Assembly (NCBI GenBank): GCA_049519595.1
Contig: JBEKQP010000015.1
Span: 1-45,405 of the forward strand
Direction: 5' to 3'
DNA: 45,405 nucleotides
Origin: CAWBRT01 sp049519595
GTDB taxonomy: Bacteria > Acidobacteriota > Terriglobia > Terriglobales > Acidobacteriaceae
The translations under genes and the position numbers were made by a program. The notes under the pieces were generated by a model. It was given only the letters and a program-made list of their open reading frames with translations. It was not told where the DNA came from and made no database searches. Shown here in pieces: positions 1-8,018 of this stretch; within the stretch, counting starts at the first letter, position 1, and every line of letters starts with the position of its first letter.

Positions 1-143
1 TCTCGGACGGTGAACAGGCAATGCTGCGGCAGGTTCGCACCTACATTGCGCAGTCTCATTCCGCGAGCCAGGACGGCGACCTGGAACGCGCCTACAACCT
101 TGCGATGAAGGCCAACCTGCTTTCCGGCGAACTGGCAAAATGA
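1..143 (+). CDS. C-terminal end of a hypothetical protein (partial)
   Basis: An open frame enters from the left edge and stops at TGA 141-143, leaving 46 residues that end in LLSGELAK. The visible part is helical and polar (QVRTYIAQSHSASQDGDLERAYNLAMKA, split here only as a description) and carries no motif I can name. It is the right composition and frame for a real gene end, and a hairpin of the CCACAT/ATGTGG family starts 27 nt after the stop, as it does after two other genes here. Function unknown. Confidence 0.5.
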   Translation, partial: SDGEQAMLRQVRTYIAQSHSASQDGDLERAYNLAMKANLLSGELAK

Positions 144-170
144 GCCATACGGAACTCGAGTCGCTCGCTC

Positions 171-207
171 GGCCCGCCACATAAGCCAACGGCGGCAAAT
201 GTGGGCC
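171..207. repeat. CCACAT/ATGTGG hairpin, copy 1 (post-stop)
   Basis: GGCCC-gc-CACAT at 171-182 pairs with ATGTGGGCC at 199-207: a 9-bp stem with a two-base bulge. It begins 27 nt after the stop at 143. Related hairpins are at 2812-2841 and 7146-7177. There is no T-tract, so it may protect a 3' end or terminate weakly rather than act as a classical terminator. Confidence 0.5.
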
Positions 208-220
208 AGCCAGCATCTCA

Positions 221-258
221 TCTTTACGGTTTCTTTATAACTTTTATAAAATCTTTAT
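221..258 (+). promoter_or_regulatory. AT-rich tandem TCTTTA/TTTATA repeats upstream of the permease
   Basis: TCTTTA occurs at 221, 232 and 252, with TTTTATAAA at 242-250 between the second and third. The spacing is about one or two helical turns on one face of the DNA. The tract is the most AT-rich stretch in the left part of the window. OmpR-family regulators such as KdpE bind TTTATA-type direct repeats, and the gene downstream resembles a potassium transporter, so an operator is plausible. This is inference; a plain promoter or UP element could look similar. Confidence 0.35.
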
Positions 259-445
259 GTTATGAACATTAGGATGGGGTGAATTGAACTAGAGAAGTAC
301 CTGGATCGGAGACGCGCTCTGCCAGCGTGTTCAGGTATGGTTTGTACGCCAGCCGTTGCGACTCCTTCAGACAAACCCGTATTTTCAGCAGTGTTCTTTC
401 AGCCGTATTGAACCGGTTTTCGGAATGGAATAGGGTAGCCAATCG

Positions 446-2785
446 ATGTCGTCGCCCGTAAGCAATCTTCAACGCCCGGCCATCAAGGTCTTCGTCGCCA
501 CGACGGTGATGTTGACCTTCATTTCCTTCTGGCGAGCAGCAGCCATTGTGCTCTCCGACTTGGCATCGTCCGCCTACTACGTCGGCGGCGATACGGAAAA
601 CGTCATCGGCAAGAGTGCGCCGTGGTTTGTGCTGGCGGTGATGCTGTTCAGCTATGCGGTGCGCTCGGTTTACATCGAATCCAGCTCGATGTTCGTGCGC
701 GGGGGCGTCTACCGCGTCGTCAAAGAGGCGATGGGCGGCACACTGGCCAAGCTCTCGGTATCGGCGCTGCTGTTCGATTACATTCTGACCGGTCCCATCA
801 GCGCGGTCTCAGCCGGGCAGTATTTCGCGGGTTTTGTCGCAGATGTCGCCAGCCGTCTCGGCCACCCGATGCACTTGAATGAGGCGCAGTCAAACTATTT
901 TGCCGCCGTGTTCGCGGTGATTGTTACCGTTTACTTCTGGTGGAAAAACACCGAGGGGATTCACGAATCGAGCGACAAGGCACTATGGATCATGAAGATC
1001 ACGACCGTGATGGTGGTGGTCCTGATCGGCTGGTGCCTGATCACAATCGCCAAGCAGGGTGCGCATCTTCCGCCGCTGCCCTCGATGCAATCGATGAAGC
1101 TCGACAAGGAATCGCTGGGCTGGTTGCACGGCGGCTTCCTGGCGCAGTTGCCGTGGATCATCATGCTGGTGGGGTTTGGGCACTCGGTGCTGGCGATGAG
1201 CGGCGAGGAGTCGCTGGCACAAGTCAACCGCGAGATTGAGCATCCTAAGCTGAAGAATCTGGAACGGGCCGGGCTGGTGATTTTCCTTTACAGTCTGCTG
1301 TTCACCTCGCTGGTCTCGTTCTTCGCGGTCATGATCATCCCAGACAAGGTTCGGCCGGATTATTTTGCCAACCTGATCAGCGGCTTGGCCATGTACATGG
1401 TTGGGCCGTACACGCTGAAGCTTATCTTTCAGGGGTTTGTCGTGCTGGTGGGCGCGCTTATTCTTTCCGGCGCGGTGAACACGGCCATCGTCGGCGCCAA
1501 TGGCGTGCTGAACCGCATCAGCGAAGACGGCGTGATGACTCCGTGGTTCCGCCGACCGCACAAGCGCTTTGGAACGACTTACCGGCTCATCAACCTGATC
1601 ACCGGGCTTCAGCTTTTCACGATCATCGCCAGCCGCGGCAATGTTTATCTGCTGGCGTCTCTCTATGCCTTTGGCGTGATTTGGAGCTTCGCGTTCAAAG
1701 GACTTGCGGTCTTCATCCTGCGCTTCACCGAACCCGAGAACCGCGAATTCAAAGTGCCGGGAAACGTGCAAATAGGCAAGCTAGAACTGCCGATCGGGCT
1801 CGGCTTGATCACGTTGTTGCTGTTCGCGACCGCCCTGGTGAATTTGATGACCAAGCCCCTGGCCACGATCAGCGGCGTGTCGTTTTCGATCTTTTTCTTC
1901 ATTCTCTTCACTATTTCAGAACGCATTACCACGCATCAACGCAAGGGTTCGCACGAGATGATCGAGCAGTTCCGGGTAGCGGAGCAGCCGCTAATCACAC
2001 GCGAAGAAATGAAAGTGCGTCCTGGAAACATTCTGGTCGCCATCCGCGATCCGAGGAATCTGTACTATCTGCGCGACGTGCTGCAACACACGGATACCAC
2101 CAAGCAGGACGTGGTAGTGATGACAGCGCGAAACTATCACCGGGAACATTCCTTCAGCGGCAGCGTGGCCTACGACTCCAACGAGCTGTTCGACGATTAC
2201 GAGCGCCACTTATTTACCAAGGTAGTCGAGGTGGCGGAAAAACAGGGCAAGCATGTTGAGCTGATGGTGATGCCGACGACGAACGTATTCGACGCGATCG
2301 TACAGACGGCACAGCGCCTGGAGTCGTCCAAGATCGTTAGCGGGGCTTCCAACCAGCTTACCCATGACGAGCAGGGCAAATCGACCGGCGACGCCTGGGA
2401 ACGGCTGGCGGAACCACGTCCGCGGCTGAAACTCGAGGTCCACTCACCGGACGGCGTGGTGAGCGAATACTGGCTCGGCCCGCACACTCCGAGCCTTCGT
2501 CCGGAAGATGTCGACGCGATTCACAACCTGTGGCTAGACGCAACGAGCGATCCTGACCTTGCTTGCTTGCACCACTACCATATCGTTCGCGTTGCCGTGG
2601 ACGATCTGCGGCAGAGCATGCAAGGGCGAGGACGTGAGGAGGTTCTAGAGCAGCTCAAGACAGAAATGCAACGTGAATCAGAGCCCTCCAAGGTTTTGTT
2701 ACCGGGGACGACGGAGGGCACGACGCGACCAACGGCGCTTTCGGAGGAGAATCCATCTCCGCCTGGCAAGCCTAAACCGTCCTGA
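446..2785 (+). CDS. APC-superfamily permease with C-terminal USP-like domain (KimA-like)
   Basis: This is a 779-residue membrane transporter. Residues about 15-500 contain some twelve hydrophobic segments typical of APC permeases, including an early LSDLASSAYYVGGD segment and FDYILTGPISAVSAG, which recall the LSSDALSSVAYG and VDYILT segments of the B. subtilis K+/H+ symporter KimA. Residues about 525-700 form a soluble domain starting RPGNILVAIRDPRNLYYL, like a universal-stress/nucleotide-binding fold; KimA also ends in such a domain. The last 50 residues are Pro/Ser rich. A function as a proton-coupled K+ or amino-acid importer in the inner membrane is therefore inferred; substrate is not proven. 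The gene stands alone, with AT-rich repeats upstream and a palindrome 26 nt after its stop. The SD before ATG 446 is weak. Confidence 0.75.
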   Translation: MSSPVSNLQRPAIKVFVATTVMLTFISFWRAAAIVLSDLASSAYYVGGDTENVIGKSAPWFVLAVMLFSYAVRSVYIESSSMFVRGGVYRVVKEAMGGTLAKLSVSALLFDYILTGPISAVSAGQYFAGFVADVASRLGHPMHLNEAQSNYFAAVFAVIVTVYFWWKNTEGIHESSDKALWIMKITTVMVVVLIGWCLITIAKQGAHLPPLPSMQSMKLDKESLGWLHGGFLAQLPWIIMLVGFGHSVLAMSGEESLAQVNREIEHPKLKNLERAGLVIFLYSLLFTSLVSFFAVMIIPDKVRPDYFANLISGLAMYMVGPYTLKLIFQGFVVLVGALILSGAVNTAIVGANGVLNRISEDGVMTPWFRRPHKRFGTTYRLINLITGLQLFTIIASRGNVYLLASLYAFGVIWSFAFKGLAVFILRFTEPENREFKVPGNVQIGKLELPIGLGLITLLLFATALVNLMTKPLATISGVSFSIFFFILFTISERITTHQRKGSHEMIEQFRVAEQPLITREEMKVRPGNILVAIRDPRNLYYLRDVLQHTDTTKQDVVVMTARNYHREHSFSGSVAYDSNELFDDYERHLFTKVVEVAEKQGKHVELMVMPTTNVFDAIVQTAQRLESSKIVSGASNQLTHDEQGKSTGDAWERLAEPRPRLKLEVHSPDGVVSEYWLGPHTPSLRPEDVDAIHNLWLDATSDPDLACLHHYHIVRVAVDDLRQSMQGRGREEVLEQLKTEMQRESEPSKVLLPGTTEGTTRPTALSEENPSPPGKPKPS

Positions 2786-2811
2786 GGGTTATCCAGGCCG
2801 AGCGAAGGGTT

Positions 2812-2841
2812 CCCACATCTGCTAACTACGGCAGATGTGGG
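2812..2841. repeat. CCACAT/ATGTGG hairpin, copy 2, between convergent genes
   Basis: CCCACATCTGC (2812-2822) and GCAGATGTGGG (2831-2841) form a perfect 11-bp stem with an 8-nt loop. It lies 26 nt after the permease stop and 30 nt beyond the stop of the convergent gene on the minus strand, so it may serve as a bidirectional terminator. No U-tract follows on either strand. Confidence 0.6.
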
Positions 2842-2871
2842 GCACCAGCAAGTAGAAGAGGCTGGCCAAGG

Positions 2872-4083
2872 CTACGGCATGCGGAGGCGCTCGACGGGGG
2901 CCGCTCGCTCAAGAGCAATATCGTAAGCTGCCGCTCGTAGCGTTTGGCCGCGCTCCATGGCTCGCTGACGCACCATATCATACGTCTTCAATACCAGCGC
3001 TTCGATTTCACGGCCGGCAGCCTCGGCGCTGATGCTGACTTGCCGCAGATTGGCGTCCCACTCCAGATGCGCCGCGATTACCACTCCGGCGTCGGCCACC
3101 AGACTTGGGATTACGACGGCGCCCTTCTGCGCGAGCACCATGTCCGCGACCGGTGTAACGGAGAGATCGGCCGCTTCGATGATCACAGGGGCAATAATCC
3201 TTGCCACGTTGCCGGTGTGTACAGCACACTCATTGCCGGCGAGGATGAGCACGTCGCAGGCGGCCTGTAGCAGAGCGTCCGAGCCGGCGACTTCAAGCTG
3301 ATCGGCATCGGGAACCTCGACCCATTTGCATCCCATGTGGCGCATCGCCTCCGCAAGACCGCGGCTCGCGCCAACGCCGTGCAGTGCAATGCACAACCCG
3401 CTTAGAGCTTTCCCTCGTTCTTCCGCGATCCGTCTCAGCAGTCCCAGGAGCCCACAGGTTAGCACCTGTTCGCGATCGACGATACCGCCGCCGGTTTCAG
3501 GCTTGCCAACCACGCAGGCGAGCGTCGAGGGGTCGCTGCCATCGCGGCTTGCACCGGGGATCGGGTTGAGATGAGCGGCATACTCGCTGTGTATCCAACC
3601 GGCGATCTGCGGACCCGAAGCAATCTCGGGTTGAAGAACATCCTGGAACGGACCCAGCAGGGGCTGCAGGCGAGCGACATAGGCGCGGGTGATCCGCTCC
3701 AACTCCGCTACGGACAGCTCAGCGGAATTGCACACGACACCGCCCATGGAGCCGCTGAAGTGCACCCCCGCCAGAGCAGCCTTCCAGGTCAGCGTCTGGG
3801 CAAGCGCAAACAACAGACCACTCGATAGGGCGGGAGAAAAACGCAATTCTCCCAGATGCGGCCCGCGCCCCGAGTTATGGTGCGTGCGAAAGGCCTGGAA
3901 AAGACGCAGTTGGCCGCCGTCCATCCGCACCGGCAACTCGACCCGCAAGTCGCGGCTGCATGCCGAGAGGAACAGACGAAGATCGGGGTCAGCCAGGACC
4001 CGCGCGGCACTGGCCTCAAAATTCATTCTCGCGACATCAAGCGGAGACTCGGAAAATCCAACTGCTGAGGCTGCTGTGACCAT
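2872..4083 (-). CDS. Glu/Leu/Phe/Val dehydrogenase family protein with altered active site
   Basis: The 403-residue protein keeps the fold signature of amino-acid dehydrogenases: HNSGRGPHLGELRFSP (69-84), TWKAAL (99-104), GKPETGGGIVDR (193-204), a dinucleotide loop GVGASRG (236-242) and a C-terminal NAGxV-like DAGVVI. Compared with Clostridium symbiosum GDH, the substrate lysine K89 is Leu77, the catalytic lysine K125 (GGAKGG) is Met113 in SGSMGG, and D165 is Glu153; only the K113 equivalent (Lys101) remains. The GxGxxG loop has Arg in place of its last Gly. The frame is intact and full length, so it is maintained. It is probably not an ordinary glutamate dehydrogenase; a regulatory, binding or different redox role is possible. 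GAGGGAG lies 12 nt before ATG 4083. Confidence 0.7.
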   Translation of the reverse strand: MVTAASAVGFSESPLDVARMNFEASAARVLADPDLRLFLSACSRDLRVELPVRMDGGQLRLFQAFRTHHNSGRGPHLGELRFSPALSSGLLFALAQTLTWKAALAGVHFSGSMGGVVCNSAELSVAELERITRAYVARLQPLLGPFQDVLQPEIASGPQIAGWIHSEYAAHLNPIPGASRDGSDPSTLACVVGKPETGGGIVDREQVLTCGLLGLLRRIAEERGKALSGLCIALHGVGASRGLAEAMRHMGCKWVEVPDADQLEVAGSDALLQAACDVLILAGNECAVHTGNVARIIAPVIIEAADLSVTPVADMVLAQKGAVVIPSLVADAGVVIAAHLEWDANLRQVSISAEAAGREIEALVLKTYDMVRQRAMERGQTLRAAAYDIALERAAPVERLRMP

Positions 4084-4231
4084 GGAATCGCAAAACTCCC
4101 TCAGTATGAAATAGTTGACGACTCAACACGCTTTAGCAGAAAACCTGCCACGACCGGTGCCCACCCGCAGGTGAAAGCACTATACATCAACTCTGGCCAG
4201 TTTCGCGGTGTCAGTTGGGAAGAAACCGGTT

Positions 4232-4264
4232 GAAAAGAAAGAAGCCCGCGCTAACGCGGACTTC
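4232..4264 (-). terminator. Rho-independent terminator
   Basis: Read on the minus strand, GAAGTCCGCG (4264-4255), a TTAG loop, then CGCGGGCTTC (4250-4241) form a 10-bp stem with one mismatch, followed by TTTCTTTTC (4240-4232). It lies 57 nt beyond the stop of the small minus-strand gene ending at 4321 and upstream of the next minus-strand gene, so it separates the two. Confidence 0.7.
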
Positions 4265-4320
4265 GAGATAACAATTGAGTATGAGTGCTGGTCTAGATCA
4301 TCAATCCTTGGGACGGCATG

Positions 4321-4623
4321 CTAGCTTCCCATTTTATGTTCTGACAAAAGCGTGACAAGTTTCTTAAGCAGTTCCTGGCAATTTGCTCCTCGCGCAATAT
4401 CCCTCTCAATCGGCGCAAACATTTGGTCGATCTCGGGCCGCATTGCTTCACGAATGTGCTCGCATTCCACTTGCCAGGCGTGATTGTGGAGCACGCGAAT
4501 GAACGTTTCAGCTGCTTGAGCCCGCAGATGCTGCTCCTTGCAGAACTTCACGAACTCCACGCACGCTCCTCGTTGTGGCGTTTGCTCCACGGTGTTGGGC
4601 GTTTGCATGACTATGGTGGACAT
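4321..4623 (-). CDS. Small hypothetical protein
   Basis: About 100 residues if started at ATG 4623 (MSTIVMQTPNTVEQ...); a longer frame runs to 4728 but its first 35 residues are unlikely coding, and ATG 4608 is a further option. The protein is mostly helical and charged, with Cys at several positions (GACVEFVKFCKEQH, WQVECEHI, GANCQELL), no membrane segment and no motif I recognise. A proper terminator lies downstream (4232-4264), which supports a real gene. Neither start has a strong SD. Function unknown. Confidence 0.5.
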   Translation of the reverse strand: MSTIVMQTPNTVEQTPQRGACVEFVKFCKEQHLRAQAAETFIRVLHNHAWQVECEHIREAMRPEIDQMFAPIERDIARGANCQELLKKLVTLLSEHKMGS

Positions 4624-4804
4624 GGAGTTGAGTATAGGGCAGAATTTACGGGGAATCTGTGAGCCCCTACACAGAGAAAATGTGCGCACGTCCAAAACAC
4701 AGCATAAAACTGCAACACAACGAGCCAAGCGGGATGCCGCACGATGCTGATATTCTGTATCTTGCTGATTTATAGACTATTGCCGGCGGGGTGAGAAGCT
4801 GCAA

Positions 4805-5572
4805 ATGTCGCATCCTCTGGAAGACTGCACGGCCGTGGTGTTTGGGGTCGCCAACAAACGCAGCATCGCCTGGGCCATCGCACAGCAGCTTCGGGCTGCC
4901 GGAGCGAAGCTGGCCATCACTTATCAGAGCGAACGAATCAGGCAGGAAGCCGAGGAGATGATTCTGAGCCTGCCCGGAGACCCGTTCCAGTGCGATGTAT
5001 CGAGCGACGACGAGATCGATTCCCTCTTCAGGCAACTGAAACAGCGCTACGACCGAATCGACACTCTTGTTCACTCCATTGCTTATGCTCCGCCCGAAGA
5101 GCTGCGCAACGAGTTCGTGATGACCAGCCGCGAGGGCTTCCGGATTGCGCACGAGATCAGTGTCTACTCACTAATTGCGCTGGCGCGCGCCGCCGCTCCG
5201 CTGATGAGCCAAGGGGGCAGCATTATAACGCTCACCTACTTTGGCGCCGAAAAGGTAGTGCCAAACTATAACGTGATGGGAGTGGCTAAAGCGGCCCTGG
5301 AATCCACCGTGCGCTACCTGGCATATGATCTGGGCAAAAAGAACATCCGCGTCAACGCCATTTCTGCCGGACCGATTAAGACGCTCGCCGGAAGAGGCAT
5401 CGCCGGCCTCGGCGAGATGCTCAAGGCGCACGCCACGCGCGCTCCGCTGCAGCGGAATGTCGACGTCGATGAGGTAGCCGCCACTGCCGTATTTCTCGCC
5501 AGCCGCGGCGCCGCCGGAATTACGGGTGAAACCATCTACGTGGATTGCGGCTACAACATCATGGGATTTTGA
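4805..5572 (+). CDS. fabI: Enoyl-[acyl-carrier-protein] reductase (NADH), FabI type
   Basis: A 255-residue cytoplasmic short-chain dehydrogenase that reduces trans-2-enoyl-ACP in the last step of each fatty-acid elongation cycle. The N-terminal nucleotide loop reads GVANKRSIAWAIA (14-26), the classic FabI variant, and the FabI active-site residues are in place: Tyr145, Tyr155 and Lys162 (NYNVMGVAK), matching Y146, Y156 and K163 of the E. coli enzyme. The C-terminus ends GYNIMGF, typical for the family. The gene is monocistronic: the next plus-strand gene is 365 bp away and a 95-bp palindromic repeat starts 23 nt after the stop. FabI is the triclosan target class. Confidence 0.95.
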   Translation: MSHPLEDCTAVVFGVANKRSIAWAIAQQLRAAGAKLAITYQSERIRQEAEEMILSLPGDPFQCDVSSDDEIDSLFRQLKQRYDRIDTLVHSIAYAPPEELRNEFVMTSREGFRIAHEISVYSLIALARAAAPLMSQGGSIITLTYFGAEKVVPNYNVMGVAKAALESTVRYLAYDLGKKNIRVNAISAGPIKTLAGRGIAGLGEMLKAHATRAPLQRNVDVDEVAATAVFLASRGAAGITGETIYVDCGYNIMGF

Positions 5573-5595
5573 AGGCTGCTGAAAACCCGTACATT

Positions 5596-5690
5596 GTCAT
5601 CCTGAGGTCACGCCAATTTGTGCGGCCCGAAGGATCTGCTTTGCTTTCAGCGCGCGCAAACAGCGGATCCTTCGCTTCGCTCAGGATGAC
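5596..5690. repeat. 95-bp palindromic intergenic repeat, copy 1
   Basis: Begins GTCATCCTGAG and ends CTCAGGATGAC (perfect 11-bp inverted ends), with an inner pair CGAAGGATC...GATCCTTCG. A copy of the same 95-bp length and near-identical sequence is at 7828-7922. The whole unit could fold as one long hairpin. Elements with these ends are dispersed between genes in Acidobacteriota genomes. There is no open frame or transposase in it. Confidence 0.85.
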
Positions 5691-5937
5691 ACCCCAGATA
5701 ACAGTTTTTCCGCAGGCTCCTGAATAGCGCAGAGTATTATGAGAGCAGTATCCAGCATGCGCCGGTCACGCCGCGTGAGCCAGATACCGTCGAAATCGAA
5801 ATCGCGGGCTTGGCGGGGATGCGTTGAAAAGTGCGGAATCGTTTTCGAGGCATTTGAAGAGCTGGTTGGCGCCTTCGGTTTGAGCCATTCAAGGAACCTG
5901 GGAATCGTGCCGGGCTGGTTGGGAACCTACTGCAAAG

Positions 5938-6519
5938 ATGGAATTGTTTTCTCTCGCTCAGTGTGTTGGATATGTCGCATTTGTTTTGGGAATAGCGGCT
6001 TTTCTGCAAAAAGTCGACCGGCGCCTGAAATTTCTCATTGCCAGCGAAAGCCTTGCTTATTGCGCTCATTTTGCATTGCTGGGCAATTCTTCCGCATCGG
6101 CCAGTGCGCTGATCTCGTGCGTGCGCTCATTGATGTCATTGAGAACCCGCGCGCGCTGGCTGGCGTGGCTGATCATTGGTATCTATATGGTGGCGGGCAT
6201 CGCCTTTGCAAGAAGCGGTGCCGGGTGGCTTCCCGTGATCGGCTCAGCGGTCGCCACGCTGGCGATGTTTTTCATGCGAGGTATTCCGATGCGACTAGTT
6301 TTGCTGTCCAGCACACTCATGTGGCTGGCCAACAACATCATTAGTCGATCGATCGGTGGAACCATGCTGGAATCCGCTATCGCCATCATCAATATCTCGA
6401 CGATGATCCGTATATTCAGATCGACCGGCGAGTGGTCCAGTGCTTTTGGCGAACCTGAGGCAGTTCATGACTGTGCGCATTCTAGTGTACTTCTCGAACA
6501 CGAAACACCTCCACGGTAG
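5938..6519 (+). CDS. YgjV-family inner membrane protein
   Basis: A 193-residue protein with about five to six hydrophobic helices in residues 5-155 (for example GYVAFVLGIAAFLQK, LAWLIIGIYMVAGIAFA, GSAVATLAMFFM), followed by a short soluble tail. The order AxCxGYxAFxLGIxAFLQK... LIASES... ALLGxxSASASALIS fits the YgjV (Imp-YgjV) family of small bacterial inner-membrane proteins, whose role is not known. The gene is between fabI and a small exported protein, all on the plus strand but widely spaced. The SD is weak. The overlapping plus-strand frame at 5739-6344 has no family features and was discarded. Confidence 0.75.
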   Translation: MELFSLAQCVGYVAFVLGIAAFLQKVDRRLKFLIASESLAYCAHFALLGNSSASASALISCVRSLMSLRTRARWLAWLIIGIYMVAGIAFARSGAGWLPVIGSAVATLAMFFMRGIPMRLVLLSSTLMWLANNIISRSIGGTMLESAIAIINISTMIRIFRSTGEWSSAFGEPEAVHDCAHSSVLLEHETPPR

Positions 6520-6775
6520 CGCCGCCTGAGGCCCTGCGAGTGCAGGCTACCACCAGCCGAACAGCGCAGAGGTCCTTTGCGCTAACAAACTTTGCCCTTA
6601 TCGAGAGTCACCCGGCCGAGTAGCGGTTTTTATTGTGGAGAGACTTAGCCTAAGGGAAAACAGACGCGCGGAATCGACGCATCTACCTCATCTACATCTA
6701 CGCCACCTACAACCATCCACGCAGTGAACCACGAGTGGCAACCGCAATTGCGTACTCGTGCAGGAGGTAGAAAAG

Positions 6776-7120
6776 ATGAAGCGATTCGCTTGGCTGTTTT
6801 TAGCTGTTCTGTGTTCGGCGATTTTAGTGAACGCAGAAGACAAAACGATGAGCGGTTGGGTTTGCGACTCGAAGTGCGTCGTACAGAACGGCGACCGCGC
6901 AACCTGCGATCCAACTTGCACGGAGAGAAGCGGCGACGATGTGTTCATCAGCGATGATGGCGCAGTCTCGGCAATCTCCAATCCAGCGATGTGTGCTTCG
7001 CATGTGAACAAACATGTGAATGCAACGTATTCCGATCAATTCCAGAAGAACCTTGATAAGGCACACCGGCAAACGATTGAATTGAAGGAACTCCAAGATG
7101 CAGGCGGAATAGGGGGTTAA
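6776..7120 (+). CDS. Small exported cysteine-containing protein
   Basis: A strong SD (AGGAGG 6762-6767, 8 nt spacer) places the start at ATG 6776 rather than the earlier ATG 6758. The 114-residue product has a Sec signal peptide (MKRFAWLFLAVLCSAILVNA, cleavage near residue 20), then a mature domain with Cys spaced as SGWVCDSKCV, ATCDPTCTE and PAMCASHV, which could form disulfides outside the cytoplasm. No catalytic motif is evident. Similar short proteins are seen in Acidobacteriota, but I cannot give a function. A CCACAT/ATGTGG hairpin follows 25 nt after the stop. Confidence 0.7.
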   Translation: MKRFAWLFLAVLCSAILVNAEDKTMSGWVCDSKCVVQNGDRATCDPTCTERSGDDVFISDDGAVSAISNPAMCASHVNKHVNATYSDQFQKNLDKAHRQTIELKELQDAGGIGG

Positions 7121-7145
7121 CCACGAAGAGCTGGTCTCGGAAAGC

Positions 7146-7177
7146 GGCCCACATTGGCTCGTCTGCGAATGTGGGCC
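7146..7177. repeat. CCACAT/ATGTGG hairpin, copy 3
   Basis: GGCCCACATT (7146-7155) and AATGTGGGCC (7168-7177) pair perfectly over 10 bp around a 12-nt loop. It starts 25 nt after the stop at 7120 and is 79 bp beyond the convergent tsaE stop. Same family as 171-207 and 2812-2841. Confidence 0.6.
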
Positions 7178-7256
7178 ACTTGTTCGTGGTAAGTAGGGCG
7201 CGGAAATAGCGCTCCGCCAGTGCGTAGAGGTTTGCGCGTCTTTATCGTTATCTTTA

Positions 7257-7730
7257 TCATCTTTGTGCGACGGTGGGGGCGCGGTAGGTTTCGCCTTGCT
7301 GCCGCTGGTCGATGGTGAAACGGCGATCCTCGTAGCCGAGGCGCTCGATGGCGATCTCGACATCGCGTTCACGGAGCAGGCGTTCGAACTTTTCTCCCCA
7401 CTCAATCAGCAGGATGTTGCCCTCTTCGCGGATGAGGTCGTCGAGTCCGAGCGTCGCTAGTTCGCGCAGGGTTTCAATGCGGTAGAGATCGATGTGGAAG
7501 AGGCTGCGCTCGGGACCGCGGTACTCGTGGACAAGAGTGAAGGTTGGACTGGTAACATCTTCCTGCTCGGCGGCGTCGAAGGCTTCGGCAATTCCCTTCA
7601 CCACGGTGGTTTTGCCGGTTCCGAGATCGCCGCGCAGCAGCACAATCCTGGAATCGCGCAACAGCGGAGCGAGTGTGCGGCCCAGTTCGATCGTCTCTTC
7701 CGCGGAATGTGTCAGAAATTGCTTTCGCAT
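7257..7730 (-). CDS. tsaE: tRNA threonylcarbamoyladenosine biosynthesis ATPase TsaE
   Basis: A 157-residue P-loop ATPase of the t6A37 tRNA-modification pathway (works with TsaB, TsaC and TsaD). The Walker A is RGDLGTGKTT, followed by SPTFTLVHEY and LFHIDLYRIE, then IEWGEKF, all TsaE signatures. I start at ATG 7730 (MRKQFLTHSAEETIELG), which matches the usual N-terminus; a GTG at 7760 would add ten residues that the family lacks. It is downstream of the NAD(P)H-hydrate repair gene on the same strand, a common bacterial neighbourhood, but a 95-bp repeat lies between them. Confidence 0.92.
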   Translation of the reverse strand: MRKQFLTHSAEETIELGRTLAPLLRDSRIVLLRGDLGTGKTTVVKGIAEAFDAAEQEDVTSPTFTLVHEYRGPERSLFHIDLYRIETLRELATLGLDDLIREEGNILLIEWGEKFERLLRERDVEIAIERLGYEDRRFTIDQRQQGETYRAPTVAQR

Positions 7731-7827
7731 CCTGCCGACTCGCAAGTTCCCTAATTTCACTAGCCGAGGTTAGATCAAACGGCGAGTTCCCTCAGGGCCA
7801 AAAGTCCGCTGAAAAATTCGCAGGAGT

Positions 7828-7922
7828 GTCATCCTGAGGTTGTGCCGGTTTTGCGCGACCGAAGGATCTGCTTTTCTTTCAGCACGCGCAAACAGCAGAT
7901 CCTTCGCTGCGCTCAGGATGAT
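7828..7922. repeat. 95-bp palindromic intergenic repeat, copy 2
   Basis: Same length and inverted ends as 5596-5690 (GTCATCCTGAG...CTCAGGATGAT), with the inner CGAAGGATCTGCT...AGCAGATCCTTCG arms matching more perfectly here. It lies between nnr and tsaE on the minus strand, so an operon transcript would carry it as a long hairpin. Confidence 0.85.
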
Positions 7923-8018
7923 ACCTCGGAGAATGGTATTTCAGCAGCCTGCCAAAGCCCGCGTTGTCGTTGGCGTTGGACGGCGTCCGCTCAAACCGCC
8001 AAAAAACTTGTGCATATT

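Noticed and set aside
983..1771. 262-codon minus-strand frame inside the permease gene
   Set aside because: It is antisense to a well-supported membrane protein, has no family motif, and its composition is that of a shadow frame in GC-rich DNA.
5739..6344. Plus-strand frame overlapping the YgjV-like gene
   Set aside because: Overlaps a family-supported gene in another frame, with no motif and a Cys/Arg-rich random look.
5596..7922. CRISPR or IS element
   Set aside because: The repeats are 95-bp palindromes 2.2 kb apart with genes in between, no spacer pattern, no transposase and no cas gene.
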